From positions 1-13,250 of the forward strand of contig JAGHCC010000462.1 in NCBI GenBank assembly GCA_021160685.1: DNA of 13,250 bases, given 5' to 3'. This stretch comes from Desulfobulbaceae bacterium (GTDB lineage Bacteria; Desulfobacterota; Desulfobulbia; Desulfobulbales; SURF-16). Positions 12,966 through 13,250 of the stretch are shown here, piece after piece. A model generated the notes under the pieces. That model was not told the DNA's origin, made no database searches, and worked only from the letters and a program-made list of their open reading frames with translations. The translations under genes and the position numbers were made by a program. Each line of letters begins with the position of its first letter. Positions within the stretch are counted from its first letter, which is position 1.

Positions 12966-13250
12966 GGACCGGAATCATCATAATTATTTTATCAAAATAA
13001 CAAAAAATGCTCGACGGACGGGGCAGTCTTCTTTATCTTCATGCACTTGAATAGATAAGATCCAAAATATGCAACTCACGGTTTCATATCAATTCTAATC
13101 TGTGTAACCTGATATATCTCTTAGATTTTTATCTATTTTTATAAGTATTTTTGTAACTTTTTAAGTGGGGTCACCAAATTGCCCCAACCACCGTTCTGTA
13201 ACTGTTCAGGAGTGCCCCATATCAGAGTCTACGCTTACCTGGGACTTCGA
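12966..13250. other. AT-rich right-end spacer without a supportable gene
   Basis: No gene is supported in this region. It contains a short perfect hairpin TTATTTT-ATC-AAAATAA (12984-13000) and a small TGGGG/CCCCA stem (13166-13170 with 13182-13186). Two loosely similar segments begin GTAACT at 13153 and 13198. The phosphorylase promoter should be in this stretch, but I cannot place it. Bases 13160-13250 are less AT-rich and may be the margin of a neighbouring gene or element beyond the edge. Confidence 0.4.

Overview
The window reads as a chromosomal stretch from a sulfur- or metal-cycling anaerobe of the former Deltaproteobacteria (Desulfobacterota). My best guess is Desulfobulbales/Desulfobacterales. 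The clues are the gene set (stand-alone precorrin-2 dehydrogenase plus CcsA plus HemA in one operon, a long UbiD-type decarboxylase, a stand-alone PilZ protein) and the roughly even base composition. This placement is inference from gene style only. There is no rRNA, tRNA, CRISPR array, intact transposase or recognisable phage module.

Layout. Bases 1-599 hold no convincing gene but are rich in structure: a possible decayed gene end at the left edge, a long nested hairpin (136-206), and a 146-bp MITE-like element with perfect 19-bp inverted ends (212-357). Bases 600-4017 (minus strand) are a compact four-gene operon, read in the order MBL-fold hydrolase, precorrin-2 dehydrogenase, CcsA/HemX-like membrane protein, hemA. 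The genes overlap or nearly touch, and together they feed and handle tetrapyrroles (5-aminolevulinate, siroheme/heme, cytochrome c heme delivery). Bases 4018-4350 are a spacer with an odd, possibly repeated sequence. Then come a YjbQ-family gene (+), a PilZ protein (-) and a small divergent helical protein (+).

A 94-bp inverted-repeat element carrying an intrinsic terminator (5850-5943) separates these from a 592-residue UbiD-family decarboxylase (+), probably for quinone biosynthesis. Next on the plus strand are an unrecognised 143-residue protein behind a sigma-28-like promoter, an RluB-type pseudouridine synthase and an HU/IHF-family DNA-binding protein. RimO (-) is convergent to the last of these. 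A YtnP-like MBL-fold hydrolase (+) with an altered metal motif and a nucleoside phosphorylase (-) converge with a 4-bp gap. The right end (12924-13250) is AT-rich, with a heptad tandem repeat and no supportable gene.

Most genes are conserved housekeeping families. I did not find a convincing new multigene defence or biosynthetic system. The points most worth checking are the small inverted-repeat elements, the two-frame sequence at 4105-4301, the candidate flagellar-type promoter in front of the unknown gene, and the HxDxDH motif in the second MBL protein.
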